Shown one piece after another: positions 8,512 through 18,408 of a stretch of DNA of 64,000 bases; position 1 is the stretch's first letter; every line of letters starts with the position of its first letter. The stretch is from positions 62,001-126,000 of the forward strand of contig JBBIJO010000005.1 in assembly GCA_037445895.1 (NCBI GenBank), in the 5' to 3' direction. A program made the translations under genes and the position numbers. The notes beneath the pieces are model-generated. The model was given only the letters and a program-made list of their open reading frames with translations, searched no databases and was not told the origin of the DNA. This DNA comes from JBBIJO01 sp037445895. GTDB lineage: Bacteria > Bacteroidota > Ignavibacteria > Kapaibacteriales > UBA2268.

Positions 8512-9105
8512 AACAATTTCACCAGAGGCAATTTTTTGCAAAACTTGTGGATAAAGTTTGTGTTCTTGCTCCAAAATCCTTTCAGCCAACGTTTCGGCAG
8601 TATCTTCGGGGTAAATAGGAACAACAGATTGCCCCAAAATTTTTCCATGGTCGTAAACCTCATCGACTAAGTGGACAGTACAACCGCTTTCTTTTTCGCC
8701 AGATTCTAATACAGCTTTGTGAACATACATACCATACATACCTTTACCGCCATACTTTGGAAGCAAAGCAGGATGGATATTCAAAACTCTATTTTTGAAA
8801 TGTCGGAGCAACTTGTTGCCAACTTTTTTCATATAACCGGCAAGAATAACTGTATCGACATCATATTCCAGCATTTTGTCTAAAATTGCTTGGTCGAGTT
8901 CATTTTCATCGGGATACTGCTTTAAACTAATATGGTAGCAAGGAATTCCTTCGTTTCTCGCTCGTTCGAGAGCAAAAGCATTGGAGTTATTGGAAATCAC
9001 AACACAAGGAACAGCATCGAGTTTACCTTCTTTAATCGCGTTGATTATTGCTTGCATATTGCTTCCATTATGCGAAGCCAAAAAACCTAAATGCAACTTT
9101 CCCAT
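8506..9105 (-). CDS. purN: Phosphoribosylglycinamide formyltransferase
   Basis: PurN transfers a formyl group from 10-formyl-THF to GAR in step three of purine synthesis. The 199 residues are full length for the family. The N-terminal substrate loop reads SHNGSNMQ, the formyl-transfer region has NIHPALLPKYGGKGMYG with the catalytic Asn-x-His, and the closing VDEVYDHGKIL carries the conserved Asp. A good ribosome binding site (GGAG about 8 bases upstream on the minus strand) supports the ATG at 9105. No other pur gene is adjacent. Its 3' end overlaps the SDR gene by six bases. Confidence 0.95.
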   Translation of the reverse strand: MGKLHLGFLASHNGSNMQAIINAIKEGKLDAVPCVVISNNSNAFALERARNEGIPCYHISLKQYPDENELDQAILDKMLEYDVDTVILAGYMKKVGNKLLRHFKNRVLNIHPALLPKYGGKGMYGMYVHKAVLESGEKESGCTVHLVDEVYDHGKILGQSVVPIYPEDTAETLAERILEQEHKLYPQVLQKIASGEIVL

Positions 9106-9157
9106 ATTACAACACTCCTCGATTTACATTTCGATAAATTATAATTTAATAAAATTT

Positions 9158-9165
9158 TAATTTTG
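9158..9165 (+). promoter_or_regulatory. -7 element upstream of the S9 peptidase gene
   Basis: TAATTTTG matches TAnnTTTG and continues into GCAT, as does the tRNA-Phe promoter. I see no TTTG at the right distance upstream. A start near 9172 would place the TTG at 9168 outside the transcript, supporting the ATG at 9198 as the true start. Confidence 0.45.
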
Positions 9166-9197
9166 CATTGTTTTTTGTTCAAAAATGGATTAGCAAA

Positions 9198-11459
9198 ATG
9201 TTCAAAAGATATGTTATTTGCTTTTTGATTGCGTTTTCGTCGCTTTACTGGGGACACTCACAGCCTAAAATGAATCCGATTCTCGACTCAATTCTACGAA
9301 CAATGCCCCCGGATAAAATTCCCTATATCCCTTTTTTTATAACCAAATATGACCCACAAAAGCTTTCCGATATGTCGCGCGAAGAATTAAAAGAAATTTT
9401 CGATATTCAGTTCCCAAAATTCATTACCGATTCTGGTTGGAAATATTTACGAATAGAACCCACATTCGTTTTCAATGGAAATGTAACATTTACCCCAGAA
9501 CTGCTACTCTCGCTCAAACGTGTTGGACACCCGAAAGTATCCCACGATGGTAAATATCTTCTTTATTCTGTTGGAACTCCGAATATAGGAGAAAACAAAA
9601 TTTTTACTGATTTGTATCTTTTAAATTTGGAAGACAAATCCAGCAGAAACCTAACCAACAACCCACAATTTGCAGAATCCGATTATCAATGGATTCCAAA
9701 TAGAAACGCGATATCTTACATCTCGACAAAATCAGGTAAACCGCAGGTCTTTATTTTCGATATCACAACAAACGAAATACAACAAGTTACAAATGCGGAG
9801 AATGGTGTTAGTAACTTCAAAATTTCTCCAAACGGAAAACTCATTGCTTTTACAAGTGACGTCAAAGTAAAACAATCTCCAACCGAGAAATACAAATTTC
9901 TTAACAAAGTTAAAGTTAGAATCTACGACCAACTTCCCGTCCGCCATTGGGACAGTTGGGAAGATGAATACTATTCTCACTTATTTATTCAACCAGTTGG
10001 CAACGGGCAACCAATTGACATTATGGCAAATGAACCCTATGATTGCCCAGACCCACCTTTCGGAGGCTCCGAACAATTCGCTTGGTCACCCGATTCGAAA
10101 GAATTAGCCTATACCTGTAAAAAAGTTAATGATTATGCTGTAAGCACAAATACCGATATATTCCTTTACAATCTCGAAACAAAAGTTACTCAGAACATAA
10201 CCAAGGATATGCCAGGATACGACAAAGACCCTTTATATTCGCCCGATGGTAAATGGATAGCATTTCACAGTATGAAACGCGCCGGCTTCGAATCGGACAG
10301 AGTCCGACTAATGCTTTTCAATCGAGTAAATAAGAAAATTTCTGAACTTTCTTTTACGCTCGATCAATGGGTCGGAGACTTTGTGTGGCATCCAAACAGC
10401 CAATTCATTTTTTTCTCAGCCGAAGATGGTCCAACAGTTCAAATCTATAAAATGAATATAACCGATGGTTTCTGGGAGATTATTTCGCGAGGTTACTATA
10501 ATTACGATGGAGGACTCGACATTTCGTCCGACGGAACAACTCTTTTCTTTGGCAAGCGTAATATGATTCGACCTCACGAAATTTTCGTAATTATGCTCGA
10601 GAACCCAGAAGCACCAAATATTCAACTTACCTTCGAAAACGAAGATACTTACAAAGAAATTAAGCCTGTGAAAATCGAAGAAAGGGTGATTCCAAGCCGT
10701 GATGGAAAAAATATTCATACTTGGATACTCTATCCACCTGATTTTAATCCAAACAAAAAATACCCGATGATTACATATTGCCAAGGTGGACCGCAATCCA
10801 CAGTAAGCCAATTTTTCAGTTACCGATGGAATCTTTTCCTTTTTGCATCGCAAGGTTATATTGTTGTTGCACCAAACCGACGTGGCGTCCCGGGATTTGG
10901 CCAAGAATGGAACGACGCAATAAGTAAAGATTGGGGTGGAAAACCAATGCAAGACATCCTCGACGTTACCGATTCAATGAGCAAAGAACCTTTCGTTGAT
11001 GCAAATCGAATGGCAGCAGTCGGCGCAAGCGCCGGAGGGTACGCTGTGTTTTGGCTCGAAGGCAACCATAAAAAACGCTTCTCCGCTTTCGTTTCCCATT
11101 GCGGTGTTGTCAACCTCGAAAGCGAATATGGTTCAACCGAGGAACTATGGTTCCCAAACTGGGAAAATGGCGGGCCATATTGGGAGTCGAAATACAAAGC
11201 TTACTACGATACACATTCGCCACACAGATATGCTCAAAATTGGGACACTCCTATACTTATTTCGACCGGTGAAAAAGACTTCCGAGTCCCCTATACTCAA
11301 AGCCTCGAAGCCTTTACAATTGCCCAACTCAAAGGCTTACCTTCGAAACTATTGGTATTTCCCGAGCAAAACCATTGGATTCTTAAGCCCCAAGAGCAGA
11401 TACTTTGGTATTACGAAGTTTTCGACTTCCTCGACAAATATTGCAAAAACAAAAAATAA
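9198..11459 (+). CDS. S9-family serine peptidase (prolyl oligopeptidase type), exported
   Basis: The ATG at 9198 gives 753 residues and a clean signal peptide (MFKRYVICFLIAFSSLYWG). A frame extension to TTG at 9168 is rejected because it overlaps the -7 element and puts charged residues in front. An N-terminal beta-propeller built of WD40-like PD40 blades (about 100-470; blades such as SPDGKWIAF) precedes an alpha/beta hydrolase. The catalytic Ser611 is in GASAGG, Asp694 in GEKDFRVP and His726 in QNHW. This is the DPP/acylaminoacyl-peptidase layout, probably cleaving short peptides in the periplasm. There is no T9SS tail. Downstream lies the convergent M16 gene with no gap. Confidence 0.93.
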   Translation: MFKRYVICFLIAFSSLYWGHSQPKMNPILDSILRTMPPDKIPYIPFFITKYDPQKLSDMSREELKEIFDIQFPKFITDSGWKYLRIEPTFVFNGNVTFTPELLLSLKRVGHPKVSHDGKYLLYSVGTPNIGENKIFTDLYLLNLEDKSSRNLTNNPQFAESDYQWIPNRNAISYISTKSGKPQVFIFDITTNEIQQVTNAENGVSNFKISPNGKLIAFTSDVKVKQSPTEKYKFLNKVKVRIYDQLPVRHWDSWEDEYYSHLFIQPVGNGQPIDIMANEPYDCPDPPFGGSEQFAWSPDSKELAYTCKKVNDYAVSTNTDIFLYNLETKVTQNITKDMPGYDKDPLYSPDGKWIAFHSMKRAGFESDRVRLMLFNRVNKKISELSFTLDQWVGDFVWHPNSQFIFFSAEDGPTVQIYKMNITDGFWEIISRGYYNYDGGLDISSDGTTLFFGKRNMIRPHEIFVIMLENPEAPNIQLTFENEDTYKEIKPVKIEERVIPSRDGKNIHTWILYPPDFNPNKKYPMITYCQGGPQSTVSQFFSYRWNLFLFASQGYIVVAPNRRGVPGFGQEWNDAISKDWGGKPMQDILDVTDSMSKEPFVDANRMAAVGASAGGYAVFWLEGNHKKRFSAFVSHCGVVNLESEYGSTEELWFPNWENGGPYWESKYKAYYDTHSPHRYAQNWDTPILISTGEKDFRVPYTQSLEAFTIAQLKGLPSKLLVFPEQNHWILKPQEQILWYYEVFDFLDKYCKNKK

Positions 11460-12743
11460 TTATTTAGGTAAAAATACGATATTCGACCATTTCCCGGGGT
11501 GTAAATAACGAGAAATGAACTCGTAAATTTCATCATCACCAATTGAATCTACTAGCGGAATTATTTCCGGAAATGGGCGGTTCCACCCAAAAGTCAATTG
11601 ACTCTTGATAATGGATTGCATTCTTTCGGATAGATTCTCTTGGGCAATCACGGTCGAAGATTTAATTTGTTCTTTAGCAACTTCAATTTCGGTAGATTTT
11701 AAGCCATCGTAATAAATATTGTGTAACTCTCGCTGGATTAAATCCCTTGCTTTTAATAATTTCTTTTGCTCCACCGACGAATAGATATATAGAGCAACGT
11801 TATCGGAATAAACCGATATTGATGAGAAAACATTATACACCAATCCCAACTTTTCACGAAGATTTTTGTATAATCTACTACTAGTACTGTCGCCAAGAGC
11901 GATATTTAGTATTGCAGTAACTAATCGTTCGCGTTCGTCGAGTTGTGGTAACCCACAAAAATATACAAAATGACTTTGGAGCAAGTGCTTACAAAATTTC
12001 TCTTCAATGCCATTATTTAAACTTAGTGTCCTCGTATCGGAATCAGCAGTATATAGAACAGGCAAAGAATCCAACTCTTTACCTATTAAACCAAGTACCT
12101 CTTCGTGACTTAATTTTCCAACAACAGTTATTACAATTTTTGAAGGTAAGTAATGTGTAATGTAAAAATTTACTACTTCATCAAGCTCTATGTTGTGGAC
12201 ATTTTTTGCATATCCAACAATTGGGTTCGAGAGCTGACAGCCGTTATAGAGTAATTTATCGGCATAATCAAAGATTTCCTCTTCGGGATCTTCGTTATAC
12301 GAGCGAATTTCTTCTTTTATTATCGATTTCTCTTTTGCTAAATCTGTCTTTTGAAATATGGGACGGAAGACAACCTCGAAAAGTAATTCCCAAACTTTTT
12401 TGAAATTTGGACTTAAAGCTCGAACATAAAAAGAAGTATATTCCTTAGTAGTAAATGCATTAACATAGGCACCGTAGCGTTCGAAAAGTTCATTGATTTC
12501 GCTTGAAGTGTAATGTTCGGTTCGCCTGAAAACCGAATGTTCAACAAGATGGGAGATACCCTCGAGTCCAATTAAATCGTCTCGCGAACCAGTATTGACG
12601 CCTATGCCTACAGCAAAAGAATCCACGTAAGGAATTTCTTCGGTTACCAACATTAAACCACTATTAAATTTAGTTTCCCTATGGATAATTGGAAAAACTT
12701 TCAACTCTTTAGGGAAGACTCTATATTTTCTTTTTTTCGACAT
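11460..12743 (-). CDS. M16-family zinc metallopeptidase
   Basis: Starting at the ATG at 12743 the protein has 427 residues. A TTG 99 bases further upstream lies deep inside the decarboxylase gene and adds non-conserved sequence, so I reject it. The inverted zinc motif HLVEH is at 65-69, and the third ligand is Glu145 in KEEIRSYNEDPEE. The second, inactive-like M16 domain follows (about 200-420). This is the single-chain pitrilysin/processing-peptidase layout. There is no signal peptide, so the enzyme is probably cytoplasmic. Its start overlaps the end of the decarboxylase gene by 23 bases, making it the third gene of an AKR-decarboxylase-M16 run. Confidence 0.92.
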   Translation of the reverse strand: MSKKRKYRVFPKELKVFPIIHRETKFNSGLMLVTEEIPYVDSFAVGIGVNTGSRDDLIGLEGISHLVEHSVFRRTEHYTSSEINELFERYGAYVNAFTTKEYTSFYVRALSPNFKKVWELLFEVVFRPIFQKTDLAKEKSIIKEEIRSYNEDPEEEIFDYADKLLYNGCQLSNPIVGYAKNVHNIELDEVVNFYITHYLPSKIVITVVGKLSHEEVLGLIGKELDSLPVLYTADSDTRTLSLNNGIEEKFCKHLLQSHFVYFCGLPQLDERERLVTAILNIALGDSTSSRLYKNLREKLGLVYNVFSSISVYSDNVALYIYSSVEQKKLLKARDLIQRELHNIYYDGLKSTEIEVAKEQIKSSTVIAQENLSERMQSIIKSQLTFGWNRPFPEIIPLVDSIGDDEIYEFISRYLHPGKWSNIVFLPK

Positions 12744-14160
12744 TTTCCCATAGCTCCGATGTTTTACCTCGAATAAATTCCCAAGTTTGGGCAATATGTT
12801 CCCAATTTGTATTAGTTTGTCCAATTGAAAAGCGAATTGCAAACTTACCTTTTAATTTGGTATGGCTAAAAAAGGCAAAGCCGGAATCATTTATTGTATT
12901 AAACAATTTTCTATTTAATTCTTCAATTTCCTCTTCGCTTCGACCTTTTGGTTCGTAACGAAAACAAATAGTATTGAAATTAACGGGAGCAAGAATCTCG
13001 AAACGACCATCTTTTTGTATTTCTTTTTCAAGGAGTTTTGCCCATTGAAGATGAGAAGATATCTTTTGTTTTAAACCCTCGACGCCAAATGTTCTAATTA
13101 CAAACCAGAGTTTAAGAGCTCGGAAACGTCGCCCAAGCTGAATACCCCAATCCCGATAGTTGTTAACTTGCCTATCGGCATCTGTTTTCAAATATTCTGG
13201 AGTAATTTCGAAAGTCTTAATAAGAGCTTTTTTATCTTTGACAAAATATGCTGAGCAATCAAAGTTAGTAAAAAGCCATTTATGTGGATTGAAAACAAAA
13301 GTATCGGCATAATTAATCCCTTCTTTTATCTTATCAAATTCTGGTAGAATCAACGCAGAACCGACCATTGCTCCATCGATATGATACCAAAGCCCATATT
13401 GCTTTGCAATCTCACCAATTTGTTTTAATGGGTCAATTGCTGTGCTACTCGTTGTCCCAAGTGCTCCAACAACACATAATGGTTGGAATCCGTTCTGTAT
13501 GTCGGACTTTATTTGTTCTTCGAGCAAATCCACACGCATAGAAAAATTCTCGTCAACGGGAATCTTTTTTAAATTTTTTCTACCAATACCTGCTATTTTA
13601 ACAGCTTTTTCAATAGACGAATGCGCTTCATAAGAACAATAAACTGTAAACTTCGAACCACCGGAACCATTTTCGTTTATAAAATAATTTGAATGTTTTT
13701 CGCGAGCAGTCAATAAAGACACAAGGGTCGATGTCGAAGCGGTATCTTGTATAACTCCAACAAACTCTTCCGAAATGCCAATCATTTGGCGTAGCCAATC
13801 CATTACTCGTTCTTCAAGCTCGGTTGCTGCAGGAGAAGTTAGCCACATCATACATTGAGGAGCAATCGCGGCAGTAAAAAGCTCCCCTAAGATTGAGGGA
13901 AAACTATTATTTGCGGGGAAATAAGCAAAAAAACGTGGGTGTTGCCAATGGGTTATCGCTGGTAAAATAATCTTACTAAAGTCATTAAATATTTCCTCGA
14001 AGCTTTCACTTTGCGAAGGTGGATTAATTGGAAGTTTCTCTAAAATTGTGTTGGGTGTTACCTTCGGCTTTACCGGATAAGTCTCGATAGTCTGATAATA
14101 TTGAGAAATCCACTCGACAATTTGTTTTGCCCATTTTTCAAATTCTTGAACATCCATCAT
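12721..14160 (-). CDS. PLP-dependent group II amino-acid decarboxylase
   Basis: The 479 residues match the aromatic-L-amino-acid/glutamate decarboxylase family. The N-terminal helical domain contains HWQHPRFFAYFPAN. The large PLP domain follows, with the Schiff-base Lys294 in the NPHKW motif and an upstream HIDGAM motif carrying the Asp that contacts the pyridine nitrogen. HWQHPRF and MMWLTSPAATELE favour the aromatic-amino-acid (DDC/TDC) branch over glutamate decarboxylase. The products would be aryl-ethylamines and CO2; the actual substrate is not determined. Six bases separate it from the upstream aldo/keto reductase, and it overlaps the M16 gene downstream. Confidence 0.92.
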   Translation of the reverse strand: MMDVQEFEKWAKQIVEWISQYYQTIETYPVKPKVTPNTILEKLPINPPSQSESFEEIFNDFSKIILPAITHWQHPRFFAYFPANNSFPSILGELFTAAIAPQCMMWLTSPAATELEERVMDWLRQMIGISEEFVGVIQDTASTSTLVSLLTAREKHSNYFINENGSGGSKFTVYCSYEAHSSIEKAVKIAGIGRKNLKKIPVDENFSMRVDLLEEQIKSDIQNGFQPLCVVGALGTTSSTAIDPLKQIGEIAKQYGLWYHIDGAMVGSALILPEFDKIKEGINYADTFVFNPHKWLFTNFDCSAYFVKDKKALIKTFEITPEYLKTDADRQVNNYRDWGIQLGRRFRALKLWFVIRTFGVEGLKQKISSHLQWAKLLEKEIQKDGRFEILAPVNFNTICFRYEPKGRSEEEIEELNRKLFNTINDSGFAFFSHTKLKGKFAIRFSIGQTNTNWEHIAQTWEFIRGKTSELWENVEKKKI

Positions 14161-14166
14161 ATTTAC

Positions 14167-14988
14167 TCACTCAATTGTTTCCGGATTCCAAGCCACACGA
14201 TACCCCTGATTACAGGAAGCAAGTAGTTCCATATCTTCTTTATTGATTTCAAAATCGAATAAGTCTGAATTTTCGAGTATGTGTTCCTTTTTCGAAGCTT
14301 TTGGAATCACAATTGTCCCAACTTGCAATGCCCAGCGTAGAAGAATCTGTGCTGGGTTTTTGTTATACTTTTCTGCTAAATGGACAACTTGCGGATCATT
14401 GAGTTTCCGACTTCGAACCAAAGGAGAATACGCTTCGATAAATATTCCATTTTCTTCGCAAAATTCTTGTAATTCCTTTTGATAAAGGAAAGGCGAAAAC
14501 TCTACCTGATTAACCACAGGGATTACGTTTGCATAATTAAATAGCTCTTGGATATGCGAAATTGTATAATTACTTACCCCTATCGCAGCAACCAATCCTT
14601 CGTCGTAAACTCGCTCCAATGCTTTCCAAGTTTCCCTTCTCAAACCCGGAACAGGCCAATGGATTAAAACAAGATCAATATAGTCGAAACCAAATTTGCC
14701 GAGGCTCGTTTCAACTGCTTTTAAGGTTCTATCATAGCCTTGGTCGTCGTTCCAAACTTTGGTTGTAACAAATACATTAAGCCTCTCTATACCACTATCG
14801 CGGACCGCACGACCAACATCGGCTTCGTTTCGATAAAAGGCAGCTGTATCTATATGCCGATAACCAACTTCTAATGCCCAAAGACAAGCATTATAGGTTT
14901 CCTCTCCAGGTTTCATTAGATAGGTTCCTAATCCTAGAATGGGTATTTTAGCTCCATTATTCAATGTTTTTCTCGTTGCAATATCCAT
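14167..14988 (-). CDS. Aldo/keto reductase
   Basis: I choose the ATG at 14988 (273 residues, beginning MDIATRKTLNNG) over a TTG 30 bases upstream. The (beta/alpha)8 barrel carries the complete AKR tetrad: Asp47 and Tyr52 (HIDTAAFYRNE), Lys77 (TTKVW) and His110 (LIHWP). The C-terminal cofactor loop has IPKASKKEH, which suits NADPH. The overall pattern is that of bacterial 2,5-diketo-gluconate reductase-like AKR5 enzymes acting on small aldehydes or ketones. It is first of three close minus-strand genes. A link to aldehydes derived from the downstream decarboxylase's amines is speculative. Confidence 0.93.
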   Translation of the reverse strand: MDIATRKTLNNGAKIPILGLGTYLMKPGEETYNACLWALEVGYRHIDTAAFYRNEADVGRAVRDSGIERLNVFVTTKVWNDDQGYDRTLKAVETSLGKFGFDYIDLVLIHWPVPGLRRETWKALERVYDEGLVAAIGVSNYTISHIQELFNYANVIPVVNQVEFSPFLYQKELQEFCEENGIFIEAYSPLVRSRKLNDPQVVHLAEKYNKNPAQILLRWALQVGTIVIPKASKKEHILENSDLFDFEINKEDMELLASCNQGYRVAWNPETIE

Positions 14989-15068
14989 AGCGGTGTAACA
15001 AAATTTCTTAAATTGCAATTTAATTATTTTATCAACGAAGTTTTTATTCGAAAATTGTTCGAGGGAAT

Positions 15069-17243
15069 ATGAAGTATTTATTTTTCAGTTTTGTTTTATG
15101 CTCGATATTTTGTCATTCAGTTAATTACGCAAGTTCACGCGAATCAATATTTTTTTTGGAAAAGAATTCTAATATTTCGTTCTATCCAATATTCTCGCAA
15201 CAAAAATGTGGGCATTCACCGATTTATGCTTTAATAGCTAAACAAAATGAACCTGCTGCAATCATACCTCGCCCTTACGACGTAATAATGTATGACCTTT
15301 TTCTCGATTGGTATAACGTATTGAAAAATCCAACGGGAATAGATTCGTTGAATAAAATCTGGTATGGATTGAATAAGGTCAAAATAAGAATACAACAAGA
15401 CAACCTCGATGAAATCGAATTAGACGCTTCAAATCTTGTTATCGATTCTGTTAGCGTGATTTATAAAAACCAACCATATAAAATTTCTCCAACACCTAAA
15501 ATTTCCAACAGGCTTCTAAAAATATTTTTACCCTTCCAAACATTGAAAGAAGATACTCTGATTGTATCTATAGCCTACACTTATGCAAGGAATCTTGAAT
15601 TCAAAGACTATCGAGGTTTTTATCTTTATCCAAAAGGTATGTATGTTGGTAGTCTTCCAGCCCCATTTTACGATTCGATATTCGTCGAAGACCGCCTTGC
15701 ATACACAATGAGTGAACCAGAAGATACCCGTTTTTGGATGCCTTCGAACGACGCACCTTACGATAAAGCGGAAGAGAGAATAACCGTCCGTGTTCCAAAT
15801 GGCTACACAGTTGCTTCAAATGGATTTTTGGACAAAATCGAAAAAAGCGGAGACACTGCGGAAATATTTTTTTGGATAGGAGACAAACCCATTGCTACCT
15901 ATCTTATGTCCGTAACAGCCTCGAAATATGTAAAATACTCCGATTGGTATCGAAATTCGATTAATCCAACGGATTCAGTTGAAGTTCAATATTACGTTTG
16001 GGAAAAAGACTTTCTAAGTACGAAAACCGATGGTTCGGAATATAACGCTCGAAATACTTTTGCTAACACTGTAAGTATGATAGAATTCTTTTCTCAAATA
16101 TTTGTGGAATATCCATTTATCAAATACGGTATGGTTGCGATAATGCCGTTTAATTTCGGTGGTATGGAACACCAAACAATAACTTCAATCAATCGAGTTT
16201 GGCTGCGACTTAATTCTCAATTCGGAATTGCACACGAATTAGCACATCAATGGATTGGCGACTTAGTTACTTGTGCAACTTGGAACGATATTTGGTTCAA
16301 CGAAGGTGGAGCTACTTGGAGCGAAGCACTTTGGGCTGAAAAGCTTTGGGGCAAATCCGGATATAATACGCTCCTCCTCAACTCGCGTGCAAAATACCTT
16401 AGAGACGGCGGCTATAATCTTCCGGCAATTTACGGATTACCAACAAACACAATTTTTGGCGTGTATTCTACTTTGGTCTATCAAAAAGCAAGTTGGGTGT
16501 ATCATATGTTAAAGAATCTAGTAGGAGATAGCACATTCTTTGCCATACTCCGAGGGATTTTTCGCGACCGTGCATATCAATCCATTGAAACCCAAGACCT
16601 TGTTAACTACTTCACTGAGAAACTTCCAAATCCTCCAATAGACTTCGAAACATTTTTCAATCAATGGATATTTCAACCCGGGCACCCAGTTTATACTATT
16701 AGTTCCTCAATCCATAGTTTCCAAAATGATAGCGGGTATTACAACGCAAATATTACTCTTTCCCAAGTGCAAAACCAACCAAACGTTCCCGAAGTTTTCC
16801 AAACTCCAATAAGGTTGGCATTTTTCAAAGACGACTCGATACTTTACAAAACATTTATTAACAACCAACGAACTCAAACTTATTCATTTGCATTGCCTTT
16901 CTTTCCCGACTCTGTGATAATTGATACAACTTATACATTGTGTGAAGTAACGGGGATTTTTCTATCCGTCGAGAATAATCAACCAGACGATTTCGAAGGA
17001 GTTGCTCCAAATCCTACCTCATTAACCAACATTAATCGCCTAACCTTTTATGCTCCCCAAAGCAACCACTACACAATACAAATTTTTGATGCTTTAGGCA
17101 GACCAATCGAGACTATATACGAAGGTAGTTTAGAGAAAGGAACCCAAATAATCCCCTTCTCTGTCGATAAATTACCAGTTGGTTTATACCTTATAAATTG
17201 TTATTCCCGAACTTCGAATAAAACATTTCCTTTCTTGCGATAA
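15069..17243 (+). CDS. M1-family aminopeptidase with T9SS sorting domain
   Basis: The 724 residues begin with a signal peptide (about 1-20). The N-terminal beta-saddle ends near 330 with the substrate exopeptidase motif in the form GGMEHQ (usually GAMEN). The gluzincin motif H389-E390-x2-H393 is followed 18 residues later by E412 in WFNEGGATW. About 75 C-terminal residues form a T9SS type A sorting domain (GVAPNPTS onwards, ending PVGLYLINC). The enzyme should remove N-terminal residues from peptides outside the cell or on its surface. A purine-rich ribosome site (GAGGGA) precedes the ATG. The EamA gene follows after 12 bases. Confidence 0.93.
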   Translation: MKYLFFSFVLCSIFCHSVNYASSRESIFFLEKNSNISFYPIFSQQKCGHSPIYALIAKQNEPAAIIPRPYDVIMYDLFLDWYNVLKNPTGIDSLNKIWYGLNKVKIRIQQDNLDEIELDASNLVIDSVSVIYKNQPYKISPTPKISNRLLKIFLPFQTLKEDTLIVSIAYTYARNLEFKDYRGFYLYPKGMYVGSLPAPFYDSIFVEDRLAYTMSEPEDTRFWMPSNDAPYDKAEERITVRVPNGYTVASNGFLDKIEKSGDTAEIFFWIGDKPIATYLMSVTASKYVKYSDWYRNSINPTDSVEVQYYVWEKDFLSTKTDGSEYNARNTFANTVSMIEFFSQIFVEYPFIKYGMVAIMPFNFGGMEHQTITSINRVWLRLNSQFGIAHELAHQWIGDLVTCATWNDIWFNEGGATWSEALWAEKLWGKSGYNTLLLNSRAKYLRDGGYNLPAIYGLPTNTIFGVYSTLVYQKASWVYHMLKNLVGDSTFFAILRGIFRDRAYQSIETQDLVNYFTEKLPNPPIDFETFFNQWIFQPGHPVYTISSSIHSFQNDSGYYNANITLSQVQNQPNVPEVFQTPIRLAFFKDDSILYKTFINNQRTQTYSFALPFFPDSVIIDTTYTLCEVTGIFLSVENNQPDDFEGVAPNPTSLTNINRLTFYAPQSNHYTIQIFDALGRPIETIYEGSLEKGTQIIPFSVDKLPVGLYLINCYSRTSNKTFPFLR

Positions 17244-17255
17244 ACAAATTATCCG

Positions 17256-18161
17256 ATGGTAAGCAATCAAAAATCGCTGTTATATGGGCTTGCAAGCGTA
17301 TTGCTTTGGTCAACGGTAGCAACGGCTTTCAAAATAGCCCTACAAAAACTTACATATTCACATTTACTTTTTTTTAGTTCATTTTCATCGCTTGTATTAT
17401 TTGGAGCTCTTGTTGCACTTTCAAAAGAAAGTCGGACTGTTTTGCCCACAATATTTTCAAGGGCAATTTTGAAATCGATAATACTTGGATTTCTAAATCC
17501 CTTTTTGTACTATTTAACATTATTCAAAGCATATTCACTTTTAAAAGCGCAAGAGGCTTTGAGTTTGAACTATACTTGGGCAATTATTCTTCCGTTTCTA
17601 TCGGTTCTCATTCAAAAGAAACATTTGCCAATATTATCTTTCGTTGCTATCTTTGTAAGTTTTCTCGGTGTGCTTATTATCGTTTCGAAAGGAAGTGTTT
17701 ACGTTTTACAACCCTCGAATGCAATAGGCGCAGTGCTTGCTTTTGGAAGTGCTTTCGTTTGGGGTCTATTCTGGGTTTTAAATATTTCTTCGAGTTTGGA
17801 CGATAAAGTTCGTTTATTCTTAAACTTTGCTTTTGGAACTGGATTTATACTCATCTATTTGATTGTATTCGAAGATTTGGTAATTCCTAACTTCTATGAG
17901 TTCATTCCCGTTATTTATATTGCTATCTGCGAAATGGGAGTAACTTTTTTATTGTGGAACAAAGCCTTGAAACTTGCGGAAAATCCGGCAAAAATAAGTA
18001 ATCTGATTTACTTATCACCTTTAATTTCATTGTTCTTTATAAATACTATCCTCGGCGAATCGATTCACTGGTCAACAATTCCAGGACTGATACTAATTAT
18101 TTTGGGTATAATTTTACAAAATTTCGCAACTACTCGAGTTTCCGTATTTCCTTCGAAATAG
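17256..18161 (+). CDS. EamA/DMT-family transporter
   Basis: The 301 residues fold into ten predicted membrane helices as two EamA repeats (about 7-140 and 155-292). A proline- and glycine-rich first helix reads LASVLLWSTVATAFK, and the second repeat has FGSAFVWGLFWVL. Family members export or import small metabolites such as amino acids or nucleotide precursors; no residue here fixes the substrate. It directly follows the M1 aminopeptidase (12-base gap), suggesting cotranscription. Its final 32 bases overlap the 3' end of the small convergent gene. Confidence 0.9.
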   Translation: MVSNQKSLLYGLASVLLWSTVATAFKIALQKLTYSHLLFFSSFSSLVLFGALVALSKESRTVLPTIFSRAILKSIILGFLNPFLYYLTLFKAYSLLKAQEALSLNYTWAIILPFLSVLIQKKHLPILSFVAIFVSFLGVLIIVSKGSVYVLQPSNAIGAVLAFGSAFVWGLFWVLNISSSLDDKVRLFLNFAFGTGFILIYLIVFEDLVIPNFYEFIPVIYIAICEMGVTFLLWNKALKLAENPAKISNLIYLSPLISLFFINTILGESIHWSTIPGLILIILGIILQNFATTRVSVFPSK

Positions 18162-18408
18162 TATTTTCTATAAGTGCCTTCGACGTTTTACCAAAGAAAT
18201 TCAATTCCATCTCAAATTCGACCAAGTAATCCTTTGCGACTATTGTCCCTTTCCCAAATTTCGAGGTAAAAAACAACGTATTCTTTTCCCAATTTGTTGT
18301 TTCGAGAATTGAACTGGCAATTGGATTAGTAAGGATATTAGCATTAATAAATAAAATTGCTTCGCTTGCTGTCGAGTTAGTTTTGAAACTTAAAGAAATT
18401 CTTGACAT
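18130..18408 (-). CDS. Small protein resembling the PHA-granule (PHA_gran_rgn) family
   Basis: The 92-residue protein has an alternating strand pattern and ends in a helical segment (KALIENTISKEIRKLE). The pattern TLFFTSKFGKGTIVAKDYLVEF resembles the small SRPBCC-like polyhydroxyalkanoic acid system proteins, which are of this size and have an SFxxxGxKGxIxVxxxxxEL core. I see no PHA synthase or depolymerase in the window. It overlaps the EamA gene by 32 bases at the 3' end. The identity is tentative; a generic SRPBCC-fold protein is the alternative. Confidence 0.55.
   Translation of the reverse strand: MSRISLSFKTNSTASEAILFINANILTNPIASSILETTNWEKNTLFFTSKFGKGTIVAKDYLVEFEMELNFFGKTSKALIENTISKEIRKLE

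Noticed and set aside
9168..9197. Upstream TTG extension of the S9 peptidase
   Set aside because: It overlaps the -7 element at 9158-9165 and spoils the signal peptide; the ATG at 9198 gives a normal one.
12744..12842. TTG start extending the M16 peptidase by 33 residues
   Set aside because: The added part lies inside the decarboxylase gene and is not like the family; the ATG at 12743 precedes the first conserved strand.
14989..15018. TTG start extending the aldo/keto reductase by 10 residues
   Set aside because: The ATG at 14988 gives the normal family N-terminus.
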